64,000 nucleotides of DNA from Oceanobacillus chungangensis (GTDB lineage: Bacteria > Bacillota > Bacilli > Bacillales > Amphibacillaceae): assembly GCF_003369565.1 (NCBI RefSeq), contig NZ_PIOD01000007.1:1-64000 (forward strand), given 5' to 3'. Position 1 is the first letter of the stretch, and each line of letters starts with the position of its first letter. Below are positions 44,997-54,176 of the stretch, in pieces. A program made the translations under genes and the position numbers. Below the pieces are notes generated by a model, which was given only the letters and a program-made list of their open reading frames with translations, ran no database searches and had not been told where the DNA came from.

Positions 44997-45224
44997 ATGT
45001 CCACACAATTTAAATACTGGGAACCTTATGTTAGCCCCTTTGATCCATGTCCGCCAATACGAATCAAAAGCTATTCCACGCCCCCGAACCTTTATATGAC
45101 CTTTCAACCAACAGGACTTGCACAATTTCAAACGCCCAGAGAAGCATTGCATCATGGGACACTATGGCCCGAACTCTTCAGCCCTTATCCAAATCCACAT
45201 AAATGGGGGGAGCAGGATGGCTAA
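44997..45224 (+). CDS. cotJA: Spore coat protein CotJA
   Basis: 75 residues, Pro- and Tyr-rich: YWEPYVSPFDPCPPIRIKSY, then YMTFQPTGLAQFQTPREALHH and TLWPELFSPYPNPHK, the CotJA signature. It is a small coat or coat-associated protein needed with CotJC. AAGGAGGATC precedes the ATG. The end overlaps cotJB by 8 nt. Confidence 0.93.
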   Translation: MSTQFKYWEPYVSPFDPCPPIRIKSYSTPPNLYMTFQPTGLAQFQTPREALHHGTLWPELFSPYPNPHKWGEQDG

Positions 45225-45480
45225 GCAGGTTCCTAAAGAATTTTACCAGCTGCTTAGAGAAATTCAGGAAGTTGATTTTGTCTTATTGGAATTAAATCTT
45301 TATTTAGATACCCACCCAGATGATTATGATGCCATTGAACAATTTAATAACTTTTCACAAAGAAGCAGGGAATTAAAAATAAATTTCGAACAACAATTTG
45401 GTCCCTTAATGGGATTCGGTGCGAGTTACTCAAATTATCCATTTGATTGGGGCAATACGCCGTGGCCATGGCAAGTATAA
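45217..45480 (+). CDS. cotJB: Spore coat protein CotJB
   Basis: 87 residues from ATG 45217 (GGGGGAG 5 nt upstream); the frame can be read back to 45118 inside cotJA but without need. EFYQLLREIQEVDFVLLELN and LYLDTHPDDYDAIEQFN are family words, and the end is aromatic (YPFDWGNTPWPWQV). It works with CotJA and CotJC in the inner spore coat. Confidence 0.93.
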   Translation: MAKQVPKEFYQLLREIQEVDFVLLELNLYLDTHPDDYDAIEQFNNFSQRSRELKINFEQQFGPLMGFGASYSNYPFDWGNTPWPWQV

Positions 45481-45516
45481 TTGGAGTCCTACTGAATTAG
45501 ATGGGAGGAGAATCGT

Positions 45517-46086
45517 TTGTGGTATTATGAAAAAAAGCTCCAATATCCGGTAAAAGTATCCGAGTGTAATCCAATGCTAGCGAAATTCTTAATCGAACAG
45601 TACGGTGGAGCAGACGGTGAGTTATCTGCCGCATTACGCTATTTAAATCAACGTTACTCGATACCAGATAAAGTGGTAGGCCTATTAACCGATATTGGCA
45701 CAGAAGAATTTGCTCATCTTGAAATGATTGCCACGATGGTCTATAAGCTCACAAAAGATGCAACCCCTGAACAGATGAAAGCGGCTGGTCTTGGAGCACA
45801 TTATTCGAATCATGATAAAGCACTCTACTATGAAAATGCAGCAGGGACACCATGGACTGCCGCTTATATCACTGCAAAAGGGGATCCAATTGCTGATTTG
45901 TATGAAGACATTGCTGCCGAAGAGAAAGCCCGTGCAACATATCAATGGATTATTAATCTTTCAGATGATCCCGATTTAAATGATGGCTTAAAATTCTTGC
46001 GGGAAAGAGAGATTATTCATTCACTAAGATTTCGAGAGGCCGTTGAAATCTTAATAGAAGAACGAGACAGAAAGAAGATTTTTTAA
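45517..46086 (+). CDS. cotJC: Spore coat protein CotJC, manganese-catalase family
   Basis: 189 residues. The ferritin-like four-helix core carries the dimetal ligands of Mn-catalases: Glu in EQYGGADGELSAALRYLNQ, EEFAHLEMI (ExxH), EDIAAEEKARATYQ and a late His in REIIHSLRF. It may protect the spore from peroxide. TTG 45517 has GGGAGGAG 6 nt upstream and gives the conserved start MWYYEKKLQYPV. It is the last gene of the operon. Confidence 0.94.
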   Translation: MWYYEKKLQYPVKVSECNPMLAKFLIEQYGGADGELSAALRYLNQRYSIPDKVVGLLTDIGTEEFAHLEMIATMVYKLTKDATPEQMKAAGLGAHYSNHDKALYYENAAGTPWTAAYITAKGDPIADLYEDIAAEEKARATYQWIINLSDDPDLNDGLKFLREREIIHSLRFREAVEILIEERDRKKIF

Positions 46087-46097
46087 ATAGTGGATTG

Positions 46098-46134
46098 AAA
46101 ATGACGTGTGAATGCTTTTGCTACACGTCATTTT
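46098..46134 (+). terminator. Terminator of cotJABC
   Basis: AAAATGACGTGT / ACACGTCATTTT with a 13-nt loop, then TGTTTCTG. Confidence 0.85.
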
Positions 46135-46176
46135 GTTTCTGTTCACTTACACTCACCCAGGAATTTTATCGAAAAA

Positions 46177-46210
46177 CGTGCCAATCTGTGATTTAGCCTA
46201 AAATGGCACG
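46177..46210. repeat. Hairpin with shared loop word, copy 1
   Basis: CGTGCCA / TGGCACG enclose ATCTGTGATTT, an 11-mer also in the loop of the hairpin at 54651-54679. Both are preceded by TCGAAA. The rest of the gap up to 46365 shows nothing. Confidence 0.35.
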
Positions 46211-46365
46211 CTAATGAGCTAGGACTATATGGAGAGTAAGGAATATAAGGAATGGTTTTTACTACAAATCCTAATTCGAAAGACAGGTAAATACGATGAT
46301 ATATCTGAAGCAGCTCTATACTATAAATTTTGCTACTTCACACATTAAAGCCGTAATGATTTACC

Positions 46366-47424
46366 TTAACTTCTATCTTCCTTCGCCTCTTTTATCCTTA
46401 CAAGTCTCTCCAATTTATCAAGCTCAAAGAATAATTCTACAATGCTATTGGCGATAGGAAAAACAAAGGTCCATTTATCAAACTCAGAGCCCTGTAGTTC
46501 CTCAATCAGATTATTTATTGTTACTTGCATTGCAGCCTTCGTTTCTTTTTGTAAATCTTTATCTAAGATGATTTTATTTTCATATAAGAGGACAATATTT
46601 TCACTGTAATTATTAATTTCTTTTACTAATTTCTTAATCAGATATGCTTTATGGCTTTGAATTGCCTCGATCTCTTTAATATTCTTCTCAAGCTCTCGAA
46701 TCAAGGTTTGCTTTTTAATCAATACTCGGATCATATGCTTATAAATGATCACATTTCTTAAAAAACGAAGCTTATTTTTGATTATAAGACTATTACGCTC
46801 GTCGGAAATTATTTCATAATAATTCTTTGCATCGTTAATTAAATTTTCTATTTGTCGATCTTCTTCCTTCATTTGTGGCACGTTCATTGTCTCGTTTGGA
46901 ATAACGCGCAACAAAAAGTTTGTTTTCTCGCTTGCTTTTTTAATGATTCTAAATAAATTTCTCTGATGATCGGGCGGAAACACAAGTACATTCGTAATTA
47001 ATGCTGAAAGTACCCCAATCGTTACCAGCGATAACCGTTGAACAATATAGAGAAAGCTAATTCCATCACTAGTTGCTAGCATTAACGTGACAATTGTCAA
47101 TACGGTCAAACTGACGGTTTTATTCAAGCCGAGCTTGATATTAATTGCGATTGAAATAATCACAACCGCTCCAACCGAAAGTGGATGATTTCCTAGTAGG
47201 AGCGTACCTAGGATAGCAAAGACAGATCCAATACTATTTGAAATAATAACTTCTTTAAGATAGTCGTAGGTGCGCATTATTGAGGGCTGCATTGCAAGTA
47301 CAGCAGCAATCGCCGCTACCAATTCTAACTCCAGCCCAAGCATCGCTGTAATGATTAATGTTAACGTAACTGCAAGGCCCGTTTTTACCATGCGGGGACC
47401 GATATTGAATTCCATTTTTCGCAC
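46366..47424 (-). CDS. Aromatic acid exporter (ArAE_1) family membrane protein
   Basis: 352 residues. The first 150 contain about five hydrophobic segments (GLAVTLTLIITAMLGLELEL, VAAIAAVLAMQPSIMRTYDY). The rest is a cytoplasmic helical domain rich in Lys/Glu. QPSIMRTYDYLKEVIISNSI and FPPDHQRNLFR are typical of the YgaE/YqjA-type Bacillus proteins. The transported substrate is unknown. It stands alone. Confidence 0.8.
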   Translation of the reverse strand: MRKMEFNIGPRMVKTGLAVTLTLIITAMLGLELELVAAIAAVLAMQPSIMRTYDYLKEVIISNSIGSVFAILGTLLLGNHPLSVGAVVIISIAINIKLGLNKTVSLTVLTIVTLMLATSDGISFLYIVQRLSLVTIGVLSALITNVLVFPPDHQRNLFRIIKKASEKTNFLLRVIPNETMNVPQMKEEDRQIENLINDAKNYYEIISDERNSLIIKNKLRFLRNVIIYKHMIRVLIKKQTLIRELEKNIKEIEAIQSHKAYLIKKLVKEINNYSENIVLLYENKIILDKDLQKETKAAMQVTINNLIEELQGSEFDKWTFVFPIANSIVELFFELDKLERLVRIKEAKEDRS

Positions 47425-47662
47425 CTCTACTAGTTAATGAATAAATCGAAGCTCTTATAACAATATGATGTAAACATTCTCTTTATTCTTATGCTTTTGC
47501 TTTTCATACAAACCTATTATAGTTATATCCTAAAGGCTTTTCAATCTAAATTTTCTAGACATAAAGTTGATTTTCGCTTCAGAAGCAGCAAGCCTTTAAC
47601 AATCATCGTCCAAAGTTAAATAAATACCGGAAACAAATAGGGTAAGGCACCATTACTATAGT
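47425..47662. other. Intergenic gap
   Basis: About 240 bp without any gene, repeat or clear hairpin. Confidence 0.5.
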
Positions 47663-47709
47663 TAATACCCTGTGAGAGATGACTGTTCACAGGGTATTAG
47701 CGTTTTTTT
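47663..47709 (+). terminator. Strong hairpin with a plus-strand T-run
   Basis: TAATACCCTGTGA / TCACAGGGTATTA, followed by GCGTTTTTTTA. The T-run serves the plus strand, where no gene ends; for mvaS on the minus strand it is only a hairpin. Confidence 0.6.
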
Positions 47710-47726
47710 ATATAATAGCTTCGAAT

Positions 47727-48899
47727 CTATCTTTCTTTGTTTACATATAATCGCATATGGTCTGCCATACCAGATAAGCATATTGTTGCAGGATCCTTCT
47801 CAATATCCAGCTCGATAGTTGAGCCATCAACTGGTAAGGTTTCTTGGAAAATTCCCTCATATTCTGCTACACTTACTTCTTTTCTTGAAGCAAATAATTT
47901 CGTATGGCTTTCAACATGTAAATTTGCTTTAAAATCGGGCTGCAGTATTCCTGTAAAGAACTCTCCGACAGCACCAGATCCATAGCTGAATAAGCCAATT
48001 CTTGATCCAGCTTCTAAGTCTTCTTTCTGTTCTAGGAGGGATAGCAAGCTTAAATATAATGCTCCAGTATAGATGTTACCTACATTTTTATTATATGACT
48101 TACTAATCTCATAGTTTGCTAACAAGCGATCTTGATCTGCCTCACTTCCTTCTTCCAAAATGGTTCTTAATGCTTTAAGACCCATTTTCGTATATGGAAG
48201 ATGATAGCAAATTGCTTCAAAATCCTCGATTGAATGACCTGTTTTTTCCTTATAGGCTTTCCAAACGTTTGAGAAGAATGCAATATACTGTTCATTTGAA
48301 AATTTGCCATCAACATATGCTTGATCTGAGTAAGTTGGGCGCCAGAAATCCATAATATCCGCTGTCAAATAGGCACTTTGATCTTCTAATTCCATAATTT
48401 TTGGTTCTGCACTAATGACAATTGCAACAGCACCTGCACCTTGTGTTGATTCTCCAGAGGTGTTTAGGCCATACCTAGCAATATCCGAGCCAAGTACGAG
48501 CACCTTACTCTCAGGATTTAAAGCAATATGTCCCTTCGCCATTTGAATTGCAGCAGTCGCACCATAACAAGCCTGCTTTAATTCAATTGACCGTGCTTGC
48601 GGATTTATCCCTAATAAATGATGGACATAAACCGCTGCAGATTTTGAGTGGTCGATTCCTGATTCTGTACCAAAAATAACGAAATCAATCTTTTCTTTAT
48701 CATTTTCATCCAAAATTTCCAATGCTGCATTTGCTGCTAATGTAACGGAATCCTGAGTTACCGGAGCAACTGCCATCTTTTCCTGTCCAATTCCGATCGT
48801 AAATTTTGCTGGTTCCACGTTTCTAGCAACTGCCAATTTGTTCATATCTACATATAAATGGGGTGTAAAAAAGCCGATTTTATCTATTCCAATTTTCAT
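47727..48899 (-). CDS. mvaS: Hydroxymethylglutaryl-CoA synthase
   Basis: 390 residues. The thiolase-fold HMG-CoA synthase residues are in place: Glu in FGTESGIDHSKSAAVYVH (about 79), the acyl Cys in ELKQACYGATAAIQMA (about 111) and His in AICYHLPYTKMGLKAL (about 233), with KSYNKNVGNIYTGALYLSL later. It condenses acetyl-CoA and acetoacetyl-CoA, the first committed step of the mevalonate route to isoprenoids. No other mevalonate gene is in the window. The enzyme is uncommon in Bacillus proper, which uses the MEP route. Confidence 0.93.
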   Translation of the reverse strand: MKIGIDKIGFFTPHLYVDMNKLAVARNVEPAKFTIGIGQEKMAVAPVTQDSVTLAANAALEILDENDKEKIDFVIFGTESGIDHSKSAAVYVHHLLGINPQARSIELKQACYGATAAIQMAKGHIALNPESKVLVLGSDIARYGLNTSGESTQGAGAVAIVISAEPKIMELEDQSAYLTADIMDFWRPTYSDQAYVDGKFSNEQYIAFFSNVWKAYKEKTGHSIEDFEAICYHLPYTKMGLKALRTILEEGSEADQDRLLANYEISKSYNKNVGNIYTGALYLSLLSLLEQKEDLEAGSRIGLFSYGSGAVGEFFTGILQPDFKANLHVESHTKLFASRKEVSVAEYEGIFQETLPVDGSTIELDIEKDPATICLSGMADHMRLYVNKER

Positions 48900-49175
48900 C
48901 GCTATTTCTCCTTTACTTTCTGTATGACTATTTCTTTTATATAACGTTTTTAACCAATTTAGTAATATATCACGTGATGCTTTTCACAATAAAATTTTTA
49001 TGAAAACGAATACTATAAATGATAATATATTCTATCTTTAAACACAACAAATATGGCGTTGTCTCTTATTAGTAAAGTGAATAACTGCGACTACACGTAA
49101 GCTTGGGTCATGAGAAATCCTAGTTCTCCTTTTGATTTTAGCTCGTACATCCGGCAGAAGATTTCTCATGGACCG
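48900..49175. other. Intergenic gap
   Basis: About 280 bp with no recognisable gene; the next stretch is the palindromic repeat. Open frames called at 49110-49443 overlap that repeat and are spurious. Confidence 0.5.
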
Positions 49176-49298
49176 ACCGCTACGGAAATACACTACGCTT
49201 TCCGCGGGCGGCTGGCGATCCTCTTTGTGCTATCGCACTTCAGAGTCTCACCGAGGCCTTTCCTCCCGCAGGAGTCTACGTGTATTTCCTTCGCTAGG
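49176..49298 (-). repeat. GC-rich palindromic dispersed repeat, copy 1
   Basis: The reverse complement of this stretch matches 58412-58534 at about nine of ten positions. Shared words are GACTCCTGCGGGAGGAAAGG, CCTCGGTGAGACT and CCAGCCGCCCGCGGAAAGCG. The ends GCGAAGGAAATACAC and GTGTATTTCCGTAGCGG form imperfect inverted ends. It is much richer in GC than its surroundings and non-coding. Confidence 0.8.
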
Positions 49299-49456
49299 TT
49301 TGAGCAATTGCTATCTTATATATTATCGGTCTGTACATGCGAGTCGCCCAAGGAAAGCAACTATCCGGAGTGAAAATCAACATTGCCCTAATTCGCAATT
49401 TATATCAACGCATCATCTTAAAACATCATTAATCGCAGCTTAGAAGCATTGTATAT

Positions 49457-50122
49457 TTATTTTTCTTTATCAATCTCTACCGTACTCCTAATTTCAATCC
49501 CATTCAACGCTTGAGTCGCTAGATGGTCTGCTTCTTTATTTTTCTTCCGTGAGACGATTTCATATTCAGGGGTAATGCCTAATCGTTCCAATTGTTCTTC
49601 AATTCGATCAATCCATTTCGATAATTCTGCTTCGTAAACTGGCCATTCACCGTTTAGTTGATTGATGACGACGAGAGAGTCACCAACAAAAGTAACGGGG
49701 AGATGGTGAACACCTAAAAGCTCAACTTCTTGTAATCCAAGGTGGAAGGCAGCGTATTCTGCTTCATTATTTGTTTCAAGCTCCTCAACAGCGGCATTAA
49801 TTCTTTGTCGAAAGTTTTTCCCATTTTGTTCGTAGTAAATAGCACACCCGAGACCAGACTTTTTCGATTTCAAATCAAATCCACCATCAAAATATACCGT
49901 TACATTATGTGGTTCAGTTTGGATACCCTGCATGTATTTATTCAGTTCCTTCATTGTCCATCTATTTTCAAGACGATCAATAAAGGATAGGATTTTTGCC
50001 CGTCCTGTTTTTTCTAGATCTTCCGCAATTAATATTGCCTTTTCTACTCGCATTTCATCCGAAACGAATATCGCTTCCGTACCTTTTGCTGTTTTATATG
50101 TTAATTCAATTTTTATATTCAT
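49457..50122 (-). CDS. RNase H-like protein (YpeP-like)
   Basis: 221 residues from ATG 50122 (GGGAGTG 7 nt upstream). After an N-terminal region of about 70 residues, the RNase H fold carries its acidic residues: Asp in TVYFDGGFDLKSKKSGLGCA, Glu in TNNEAEYAAFHLGLQEV, Asp in VTFVGDSLVVINQLNGEW and Asp in KKNKEADHLATQAL. Relatives in Bacillus (YpeP) are RNase HI-like; activity on RNA:DNA hybrids is not always retained. It stands alone. Confidence 0.82.
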   Translation of the reverse strand: MNIKIELTYKTAKGTEAIFVSDEMRVEKAILIAEDLEKTGRAKILSFIDRLENRWTMKELNKYMQGIQTEPHNVTVYFDGGFDLKSKKSGLGCAIYYEQNGKNFRQRINAAVEELETNNEAEYAAFHLGLQEVELLGVHHLPVTFVGDSLVVINQLNGEWPVYEAELSKWIDRIEEQLERLGITPEYEIVSRKKNKEADHLATQALNGIEIRSTVEIDKEK

Positions 50123-50192
50123 AGGTAGCACTCCCAGAGTTCTGTTGAATACTGAATATCAGTTAAACCAATATATCCTGTCTAACTAAATC

Positions 50193-51410
50193 TCATAACA
50201 ATCCATCCTGTTCGTATAAATATCCATAAGGAATATCAAGAAAAACATAAAGTGTTTCAGAGATTGGATAGGAATATGTTCGAATTAATTCCGTCTTTTC
50301 GATATCTGTATATAAATCGGATAATATCCCTTTCTTCTCAACATTCATTCGCATAATATTTTCAAAGAAATAAGGACGCCAACTCCAGTTCTTATTCCTT
50401 CCCTCCTGATGTAGTTCCCATTCCTCTAAGTTGTTTTTCTCTGCATTGGAAGACAACTGAATCCCTTCCCCATTACAAATGTATACCCGAAATACAAAGT
50501 CACTGCAATATTTTCCAATTGAGCAGATCATTTCATCATATGGAAGTCCAGGCTTAAGAGCAGGAAGCATTGTTTTAAACGTCTCGTTAATCCGATTTGT
50601 TAGATCGAGTTGGGCCTTCACTTTCTTTCTCTCAAACATGACAAAGTTCTGAAAGTCTGCATTGAGTTTTGCTTGGCAACAATCATCTTCCACAAAACCC
50701 GTTTGGGCTTGTTTAAGGTAACTCCCTTGATAATATTGTCCCCCATTTCTCCACGCATAATTAAGTTGGTTATACGAGGATATCCCTTTAAACAATAATG
50801 CCGCCCCTATTTTTCGTGAAAGCATTCCAAGCGAATGATGCACGTCTTGAAATAAATGCGGCAAGGAATCTTCCTTTAAAAATCCCGCATCAACTTTAAT
50901 CATATTTGGCGCCAACATGGCTAAGCGATCAAGACTGCCATTACGTCGCTCCACATCTAAAGCCAACTTGATTCCCAATGTTTTCAAATAAGTTGTGAAT
51001 TTACGAATATCATCAATCCGCTCTGGGATATGTGCTTCTTTTATTTCGATAATGATTTTACTTAAATCCAACCCTTTTATTCCGGCTGATTCCAAGAGGG
51101 TCAGTAAAGATTGTCCGTTATCACTGTCCAACAGCCTGAGATCATAAAATATGGAAAGATTTTTGGATTGATTTTGCTCTTCAAAAACTTCTAGTGACTT
51201 TCGATAGATATAGTGCGTTAACTCAAGACGGAAATCATCGGGGATCGATGCATCTTCAAAAAACCAATCAAGCGGTTCAGCCATCCTATCATTTTCTTGA
51301 AAATAAGCACTAACTTCATAACCATCAACTAATTGCGTATCTGCACTTATTATAGGTTTATAATGAAGGTTAACTTTTTCCAACTGTAACATAATTTTTA
51401 AAGGGTCCAT
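50193..51410 (-). CDS. ykuI: Degenerate EAL-domain protein (YkuI-like)
   Basis: 405 residues, like YkuI of Bacillus subtilis (about 407). Residues 10-240 are an EAL fold: LHYKPIISADTQLVDGYEV, LSKIIIEIKEAHIPE, LGIKLALDVERRN, MIKVDAGFLKE. The EAL motif itself is EVS, and the DDFG loop is DVER, so cyclic-di-GMP hydrolysis is doubtful. The C-terminal 150 residues match the YkuI_C PAS-like domain (PGLPYDEMICSIGKYCSDFV, VYICNGEGIQLSSN, WSWRPYFFENIMRM). A role as a c-di-GMP-binding sensor is likely. CAGGAGGTG precedes the ATG. Confidence 0.82.
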   Translation of the reverse strand: MDPLKIMLQLEKVNLHYKPIISADTQLVDGYEVSAYFQENDRMAEPLDWFFEDASIPDDFRLELTHYIYRKSLEVFEEQNQSKNLSIFYDLRLLDSDNGQSLLTLLESAGIKGLDLSKIIIEIKEAHIPERIDDIRKFTTYLKTLGIKLALDVERRNGSLDRLAMLAPNMIKVDAGFLKEDSLPHLFQDVHHSLGMLSRKIGAALLFKGISSYNQLNYAWRNGGQYYQGSYLKQAQTGFVEDDCCQAKLNADFQNFVMFERKKVKAQLDLTNRINETFKTMLPALKPGLPYDEMICSIGKYCSDFVFRVYICNGEGIQLSSNAEKNNLEEWELHQEGRNKNWSWRPYFFENIMRMNVEKKGILSDLYTDIEKTELIRTYSYPISETLYVFLDIPYGYLYEQDGLL

Positions 51411-51618
51411 ACAAGCACCTCCTGGAAACTTCTCCTAAAATTATAGCATAGTGACACCTCTATTCCTTCATTAATAAGCGTTTCAAAATAGTAATGTAAA
51501 TTAATCGTTACGAAACAAAGCAAATACTTTACTTTTAAATGAAATTAATGTATATTAGCAAATGACGAACAATCACTATATAGTTAAACATTATTATTCG
51601 TATTTAGAGGTGGATATT

Positions 51619-52602
51619 ATGGAAAATGTATTTGATTACGAAGATATTCAATTAATTCCCGCAAAATGTGTTGTGAACAGTCGTTCTGAATGTGATACAA
51701 CTGTGTCATTAGGAAAACATTCATTTAAATTACCTGTTGTCCCTGCAAATATGCAAACAATTATTGATGAGAAAATAGCATTAACCTTAGCTGAAAATGG
51801 CTATTTTTATATTATGCATCGCTTTAATCCAGAGAAACGAATTGCATTCATTAAGGATATGCAGGAACGTGGCTTAATCGCATCAATTAGTGTCGGTGTG
51901 AAAGAGGAGGAGTATGCTTTCGTTGAGCAATTAGCAAACGAAAAGCTGATCCCTGATTACATTACAATTGACATTGCGCATGGTCATTCAAATGCCGTAA
52001 TCAATATGATTAAACATATTAAACAACATGTACCCGAAAGCTTCTTAATTGCCGGTAATGTCGGAACACCTGAAGCAGTTCGAGAATTAGAAAATGCTGG
52101 TGCAGACGCAACGAAGGTTGGTATCGGCCCTGGTAAAGTATGTATTACTAAAATTAAAACTGGTTTTGGTACCGGTGGATGGCAGTTAGCAGCACTTCGC
52201 TGGTGTGCTAAAGCTGCAAGTAAGCCAATTATTGCTGATGGTGGTATTCGTACCCATGGTGACATTGCAAAATCTGTTCGTTTCGGTGCATCAATGGTTA
52301 TGATAGGTTCACTATTTGCTGGACATGAAGAATCCCCAGGTGAAACTGTAGAGAAAGATGGCAAGCTTTATAAAGAATACTTTGGCTCTGCTTCGGAATT
52401 CCAAAAAGGCGAAAAGAAAAACGTCGAAGGAAAGAAAATGTATGTAGAGTACAAAGGTCCTTTAAAAGATACATTAATTGAAATGGAGCAAGATTTACAA
52501 TCCTCTATTTCTTACGCAGGTGGAAATAAACTCGAAGCAATTCGCAACGTTGATTATGTTGTAGTGAAAAATTCCATCTTTAACGGTGATAAAGTATATT
52601 AG
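51619..52602 (+). CDS. guaC: GMP reductase
   Basis: 327 residues from ATG 51619 (AGAGGTGG 5 nt upstream), equal to the usual Bacillus length; the frame runs on to 51562 without need. Words of the IMPDH/GMPR family: [16 protein letters not shown], the substrate loop [19 protein letters not shown] with the active Cys, and [23 protein letters not shown] reductase returns GMP to IMP with NADPH, balancing purine pools. Confidence 0.95.
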   Translation: MENVFDYEDIQLIPAKCVVNSRSECDTTVSLGKHSFKLPVVPANMQTIIDEKIALTLAENGYFYIMHRFNPEKRIAFIKDMQERGLIASISVGVKEEEYAFVEQLANEKLIPDYITIDIAHGHSNAVINMIKHIKQHVPESFLIAGNVGTPEAVRELENAGADATKVGIGPGKVCITKIKTGFGTGGWQLAALRWCAKAASKPIIADGGIRTHGDIAKSVRFGASMVMIGSLFAGHEESPGETVEKDGKLYKEYFGSASEFQKGEKKNVEGKKMYVEYKGPLKDTLIEMEQDLQSSISYAGGNKLEAIRNVDYVVVKNSIFNGDKVY

Positions 52603-52607
52603 AATCC

Positions 52608-52647
52608 AAAACAAGCTCCTACTTTACAAAAAGTTGGGGCTTGTTTT
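52608..52647 (+). terminator. Terminator of guaC
   Basis: AAAACAAGCTCC / GGGGCTTGTTTT around a 16-nt loop, directly after the stop codon. Confidence 0.75.
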
Positions 52648-52744
52648 CAAGACTCATTTCGTATATTTCCTTCAATTGCATATTTTGGGTGAGTTGCTTC
52701 GCTATCACTAATCTATTTCTCTGCTTTAACATACCCTGTTTCTG

Positions 52745-52781
52745 GAAAAATAAAGAGGAGTAAGCAAAATTGCTCCCTCCC
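52745..52781 (-). terminator. Terminator of dapA
   Basis: On the minus strand GGGAGCAATTTTGCTTACTCC forms an imperfect stem followed by TCTTTATTTTT. Confidence 0.65.
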
Positions 52782-52796
52782 CTTCCTATTCAATAT

Positions 52797-53690
52797 TTAA
52801 TATCCTACTGCTTTCTTTGTTTCGTATGCTGCCATCACACGGTAAAGCGATTCGCGCTGTGCATCTGTTAAAGGGACGAGCGGCAAACGAACACAGCCAA
52901 CCTCAACGCCAATTCGATTCAAGCCAGCTTTTACTGGAGTTGGATTTGGTGCTGCAAAAAGCTCATTCATTATCGGTAATAGATGACGATGAAGCGCTGC
53001 TGCATTTACCACATCACCTTGTTTGAAAAGCTGGACCATTTCCTGCATCTCATTGCCTATAATATGAGATGCGACCGATATTACCCCTGTTCCACCAATT
53101 GCTAATGTTGGTAATGTCAAGCTATCATCACCGGTATATACACTAAAATTACTTTTAGCTTTACTAATAATTTCAGCTACTTGATCTAAATCACCACTTG
53201 CTTCCTTTACAGAAACAATGTTTTCTATTCTTGATAGTCGAATGATTGTTTCTGCCTCCATATTCACAACACTTCGTCCTGGAATATTATAAAGCATTAC
53301 AGGTAGTGATGTTGCCGCAGCAATCGTACGAAAATGTTGAAACATTCCTTCTTGAGAAGGTTTATTATAATATGGTACAACGAGCATAATACCGTCAACG
53401 CCTGCCGCTTCAGCCTCTTTCGTCAATTCGACAGATTCCTTCGTATTGTTTGTTCCAGTTCCTGCAATAACAGGCACTCTTCCGTTTACCGTTTCTACGA
53501 CTAATTTAAGTAATGCAAGTTTTTCATTATGTGAAAGTGTTGGTGATTCACCTGTTGTCCCTGCGACCACTAGACCATCTGAACCATTTGCTATTAAATG
53601 ATTGACTAAACCTTTCGTTGCCTCAAAATCAACCTCACCATGCTGATCAAATGGAGTTACCATTGCTGTTAATACATTACCAAAATTCAT
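52797..53690 (-). CDS. dapA: 4-hydroxy-tetrahydrodipicolinate synthase
   Basis: 297 residues. The Schiff-base Lys is in NIVSVKEASGDLDQV (about 163), the Tyr in LPVMLYNIPGRSVV (about 135) and the GTTGES loop near residue 45. It condenses pyruvate and aspartate semialdehyde for lysine and, in spores, dipicolinate. It sits alone under a lysine riboswitch, so this copy is geared to lysine supply rather than sporulation. Confidence 0.95.
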   Translation of the reverse strand: MNFGNVLTAMVTPFDQHGEVDFEATKGLVNHLIANGSDGLVVAGTTGESPTLSHNEKLALLKLVVETVNGRVPVIAGTGTNNTKESVELTKEAEAAGVDGIMLVVPYYNKPSQEGMFQHFRTIAAATSLPVMLYNIPGRSVVNMEAETIIRLSRIENIVSVKEASGDLDQVAEIISKAKSNFSVYTGDDSLTLPTLAIGGTGVISVASHIIGNEMQEMVQLFKQGDVVNAAALHRHLLPIMNELFAAPNPTPVKAGLNRIGVEVGCVRLPLVPLTDAQRESLYRVMAAYETKKAVGY

Positions 53691-53737
53691 TTACTTCACA
53701 CCCTATTCATTATTTTTCCCTTAGGTGTGGAGGACCA

Positions 53738-53772
53738 AAAAAGCAGCAACGAGAGAGTCCGCTGCTGCTTTA
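53738..53772 (-). terminator. Lysine-riboswitch terminator
   Basis: On the minus strand AAAGCAGCAGC / GTTGCTGCTTTTTT with one mismatch, between the aptamer and dapA; the stop of transcription depends on lysine. Confidence 0.85.
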
Positions 53773-53794
53773 TAGAACATAGATATAAGTTCTA

Positions 53795-53972
53795 AGCACG
53801 ATAGCCCCCCATATAGTACTGTTCCCTATATGACAGTTCTGCATTTATTCAATCGCAGACCCAGCTTCAGGATAATGAGTATCCTTCTACTTCGGCAGAT
53901 TACCCTTTCCCTATGTGTCATAAGAGCTCATTCTCTTCCACATAAGTACTGATGAATTCTGCACCTCTATCC
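53795..53972 (-). ncRNA. Lysine riboswitch (L box)
   Basis: Minus-strand words fit the L box in order: GATAGAGGTGCAGAATTCAT, CAGTACTTATGTGGAAGA, AGGGAAAGGGTAATCTGCCGA, AGTAGAAGGATACTC, GAAGCTGGGTCTGCGATTGA, AACTGTCATATAGGG and GGCTATCGTGCTTAGAA. It lies in the 486-bp leader of dapA. The rest of the gap (53973-54176) shows only the ribosome binding site TGGAGG of the next gene. Confidence 0.94.
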
Positions 53973-54176
53973 TTACTTTAAAAAAGAGGTGATTCAAAAA
54001 GACTAGGAAATTTTATCCTCCTTTTGAACACACTTAAAAGTATCTAAAATAAGAAGTATTTAACTATTAAATCAACTGTATCAAAGAAATTTATAAAAGA
54101 CAAGCATTATATCGAGAATTCAACTTTTGATGTATAATAGGGATAAATAAGAAAAAACATCCTATTTGGAGGTACT

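Noticed and set aside
46229-46348. 39-codon plus-strand frame after cotJ
   Set aside because: No ribosome binding site and it follows a strong terminator.
49110-49443. Open frames of 87 and 103 codons
   Set aside because: They lie across the GC-rich palindromic repeat.
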